Below are positions 11,148 to 13,514 of a stretch of 13,514 nt of DNA, in pieces. Position 1 is the first letter of the stretch; each line of letters opens with the position of its first letter. This DNA comes from ZC4RG35 sp964571765 (lineage in GTDB: Bacteria; Actinomycetota; Acidimicrobiia; Spongiisociales; ZC4RG35), in the NCBI GenBank assembly GCA_964571765.1, contig CAZNDH010000038.1:1-13514 (forward strand), read 5' to 3'. The position numbers and the translations under genes were made by a program. Below the pieces are notes generated by a model. The model made no database searches, was not told the origin of the DNA, and saw only the letters and a program-made list of their open reading frames with translations.

Positions 11148-13499
11148 CTACTCGAAGACTGCGGCCAGGACTTCGGCGGCGGAGTCGACGATGTGGAAGG
11201 TCATGTCGTCGCGCACCTTGTCGGGCACATCGTCGAGGTCGACTTCGTTGCGACGAGGCAGAACCACTTCGGTGAGCCCGGCGCGATGAGCGGCGAGCAC
11301 CTTCTGCTTCACTCCGCCGATGGGTAGCACCTTTCCTTGGAGGGTGATCTCCCCGGTCATCCCCACCGATCCCTTGACGGTCCGTGCTGAGAGCAGGGAG
11401 ACCAAAGAGGTGAGCATGGCGATCCCCGCCGAGGGCCCGTCCTTGGGAATTGCTCCCGCCGGCACGTGAAGGTGGAATCTCTGGGACACCGCACCCGGGT
11501 CGAGACCTAGATCGGCAGCGTGAGACTCGACGTAGCTGAGGGCGATGCGCGCCGACTCCTTCATGACGTCACCGAGCTGGCCGGTCAGGGTCAGACCAGG
11601 CTCGCCGGGCATGGTGCTGGCCTCGACGAAGAGGACCTCACCTCCGGCCCCGGTTACCGCCAGACCGGTGGCCACACCGGGGACCGTGGTGCGGTCTGAG
11701 GCCTCATCCTTCCACACCTTGGGCTTGCCTAGATGGTCGATCACCTGTGGCTCGTCGACCACGATCGTGCCGCCACCGTCCCGGGCCACGGCGGTGGCCA
11801 CCTTGCGGGCCAGCCTGCCCAGCTCCCTCTCCAGGCTGCGCACCCCGGCCTCTCGGGTGTAGCGATCGACGATGGCCGCCAGAGCGTCCTCGGTCACTTC
11901 CAGCTCTTCCGGCTCGAGACCGGCGCTTCGTAGTTGGCGGGGGAGGAGATGGTCGCGGGCGATCTCCACTTTCTCCATGTCGGTGTAGCCGTCGATTCGG
12001 ATCGTCTCGGTCCGGTCGAGCAGGGGCGCCGGGATGGTCTCCACCATGTTGGCCGTGGCGATGAACATCACGTCGGACAGGTCGAGGTCCACCTCCAGGT
12101 AGTTGTCTCGGAAGGTGTGGTTCTGTGCCGGGTCGAGCACCTCGAGCAGCGCCGAGGAAGGGTCTCCCCTCCAGTCGGCTCCCACCTTGTCCATCTCGTC
12201 CAGGAGGAAGACCGGGTTCATGGTTCCTGCCTCGGTGAGTGCCCTGGCGATTCGGCCGGGGCGAGCTCCCACGTAGGTGCGTCGGTGTCCGCGGATCTCG
12301 GCTTCGTCCCTCAAACCTCCCAGTGCCACCCGGACGAACCGGCGACCCAGGGCGCGAGCCACCGACTCGCCCAGCGAGGTCTTGCCTACCCCGGGGGGGC
12401 CGACCAGGAGCAGGATGGCGCCCTGGTTGCGTTGTCCCTCGGCGGTGATTCCCCGTTCGGTTCGGAGCTTGCGTACCGCCAGGTGCTCGATGATCCGCTC
12501 CTTGACGTCACTGAGGCCGGTGTGGTCGGCGTCGAGCACGGTCCAAGCCTCGTCGAGGTCGAGGCGGTCGTCGCTGGCGACCCCCCAGGGGAGGTCGAAC
12601 ATGGTTTCCAGCCAGGTGCGGATCCAGGAGTGCTCAGGGGACTGTTCACTCATCCGCTCCAGACGGTCGATCTCCCGCTCCACTGCTTCGGTCACCTTCT
12701 CCGGCATGTCGGTCTCGGCGAGTCGCTGGCGGTACTCGTCGGCGACGTCGGCCTCCTCGCCCAACTCGCGCTTGATCGCCTCCAACTGCTGACGAAGGAT
12801 GTAGTCGCGCTGGCCCTTCTCGATCCGCTCGCTGGCCTCGTCTCTGACCTTGCGGCGCAGCTCGAGGTCGGCGAGCACCTCGGTCATCCATTCCAGGAGC
12901 AGGCCGAGCCGGTGGCGGATGTCGAGTGCCTCGAGCAGCTCGACCTTCTGTTCCAGGGTGAGGTCGGGCGAATAGACCGCCAGGTCGGCGAGCCGTGCTG
13001 GGCTGTCCATGGAGAGGAGACGCTCGGCGATCCCGGCCAGGCCCCGGTTCTCCAGCACCGCCGAGACCACAGCGCGATACTCGGCGACCAGTTCGTCGAG
13101 CTCGGGATCGACGATGTCCACCTCAGGGTATTCGTCGGCGACCACCCAAAGGGCGCCTGTGTCGTCGACCGAACCGGCTCCCACCCGGGCCCGGCATCGG
13201 CCGGCGACGACCACGTTCCCGTCATCGTCGATCTGCTGGATCTCGGCCATGGTGCCCACCGTGGCGTAGCGGCCCTCGATTCGGGGGACGAGGAGGATCT
13301 GGCCCTGGCTCTTCTCAGCGGCGGCGATGGCGGTCTTGCCTTCTCCGGTCTCCACCCTGATGGTGACCACCATGTGCGGGAAGACCACCCCGTTGTGCAG
13401 GGGTAGGACGGGTAGGGTGAGTTGCGTAATCTGCGGGTCGGAGCTCATCAGTGTCGGGTAAACCTCGGACACCCGGGCGGTATTCCGAAGTTGAGCCAT
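11148..13499 (-). CDS. lon: ATP-dependent protease Lon
   Basis: A full-length Lon of 783 residues, the cytoplasmic AAA+ protease that degrades damaged and regulatory proteins. The N-terminal substrate-binding domain begins at L29-P-V-L-P-L-H-N-G-V-V-F-P. A coiled-coil-rich region with R231-D-Y-I-L-R-Q-Q-L-E-A-I follows. Walker A is G367-P-P-G-V-G-K-T374 and Walker B is V-F-L-L-D-E-M-D-K (430-438). The protease domain holds the Ser-Lys dyad: S690 in K-D-G-P-S-A-G and K733 in G-G-V-K-Q-K-V. The start is uncertain. ATG 13499 gives 783 residues, but ATG 13448 (M-S-S-D-P-Q) leaves a more typical Lon N-terminus. Neither has a strong ribosome-binding site or -10 box, and only 15 bases are available upstream, so the promoter lies mostly outside the window. 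Confidence 0.96.
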   Translation of the reverse strand: MAQLRNTARVSEVYPTLMSSDPQITQLTLPVLPLHNGVVFPHMVVTIRVETGEGKTAIAAAEKSQGQILLVPRIEGRYATVGTMAEIQQIDDDGNVVVAGRCRARVGAGSVDDTGALWVVADEYPEVDIVDPELDELVAEYRAVVSAVLENRGLAGIAERLLSMDSPARLADLAVYSPDLTLEQKVELLEALDIRHRLGLLLEWMTEVLADLELRRKVRDEASERIEKGQRDYILRQQLEAIKRELGEEADVADEYRQRLAETDMPEKVTEAVEREIDRLERMSEQSPEHSWIRTWLETMFDLPWGVASDDRLDLDEAWTVLDADHTGLSDVKERIIEHLAVRKLRTERGITAEGQRNQGAILLLVGPPGVGKTSLGESVARALGRRFVRVALGGLRDEAEIRGHRRTYVGARPGRIARALTEAGTMNPVFLLDEMDKVGADWRGDPSSALLEVLDPAQNHTFRDNYLEVDLDLSDVMFIATANMVETIPAPLLDRTETIRIDGYTDMEKVEIARDHLLPRQLRSAGLEPEELEVTEDALAAIVDRYTREAGVRSLERELGRLARKVATAVARDGGGTIVVDEPQVIDHLGKPKVWKDEASDRTTVPGVATGLAVTGAGGEVLFVEASTMPGEPGLTLTGQLGDVMKESARIALSYVESHAADLGLDPGAVSQRFHLHVPAGAIPKDGPSAGIAMLTSLVSLLSARTVKGSVGMTGEITLQGKVLPIGGVKQKVLAAHRAGLTEVVLPRRNEVDLDDVPDKVRDDMTFHIVDSAAEVLAAVFE

Positions 13500-13514
13500 C
13501 CAGACTCAGGAAAT

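Noticed and set aside
11934..13406. 490-codon plus-strand frame inside lon
   Set aside because: A shadow of lon. The Lon motifs on the minus strand are complete.

Overview
The window is high-GC bacterial DNA packed with genes on both strands. The gene families, the GTG/TTG starts and the many apparently leaderless promoters (TANNNT hexamer 6-7 nt before the start codon) point to Actinomycetota. An Acidimicrobiia-like lineage is my best guess, but there is no rRNA or other marker here to prove it. I see no mobile element, CRISPR array, tRNA or rRNA.

Layout. (1) 198-3043, minus strand, read right to left: a four-gene operon with stop/start overlaps or short gaps. It encodes a 49-aa single-span membrane peptide, a divergent Lgt-family integral membrane protein, a cysteine-rich radical SAM enzyme resembling the COG1964/tetraether-synthase group, and a 101-aa membrane protein. 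This is the most interesting part: it looks like a membrane-lipid modification module that, as far as I know, has not been characterised as a unit. (2) 3210-4712, minus: an M20 metallodipeptidase with its own leaderless promoter. (3) 4899-6325, plus: an ECF-type sigma factor and, overlapping it, a one-span membrane protein with a DUF5667-like exported segment, probably its regulator; a strong GC hairpin follows. (4) 6424-7116: a DUF2905 membrane protein (plus) convergent with an SRPBCC-family protein (minus). (5) 7187-9196, plus: a Vgb-like beta-propeller lipoprotein and a stand-alone LigD-type primase/polymerase. (6) 9300-10291: a rhomboid protease (plus) convergent with an unidentified 92-aa protein (minus) whose promoter carries an inverted repeat. 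(7) 10403-13499: an endonuclease/exonuclease/phosphatase-fold protein (plus) convergent with the ATP-dependent protease Lon (minus).

How the genes may work together. Most are independent housekeeping or stress genes. The real functional groups are the lgt-like/radical SAM operon and the sigma/membrane-regulator pair. The Vgb-like lipoprotein would need a canonical Lgt for lipidation. The Lgt-family protein in this window lacks two residues usually considered important in Lgt, so it may serve a different reaction tied to the radical SAM enzyme. Six genes (M20, DUF2905, SRPBCC, Vgb-like, LigD-pol, rhomboid) share the same start architecture, with a -10 box immediately before the start codon and no Shine-Dalgarno. 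The multi-gene operons instead use Shine-Dalgarno sequences.
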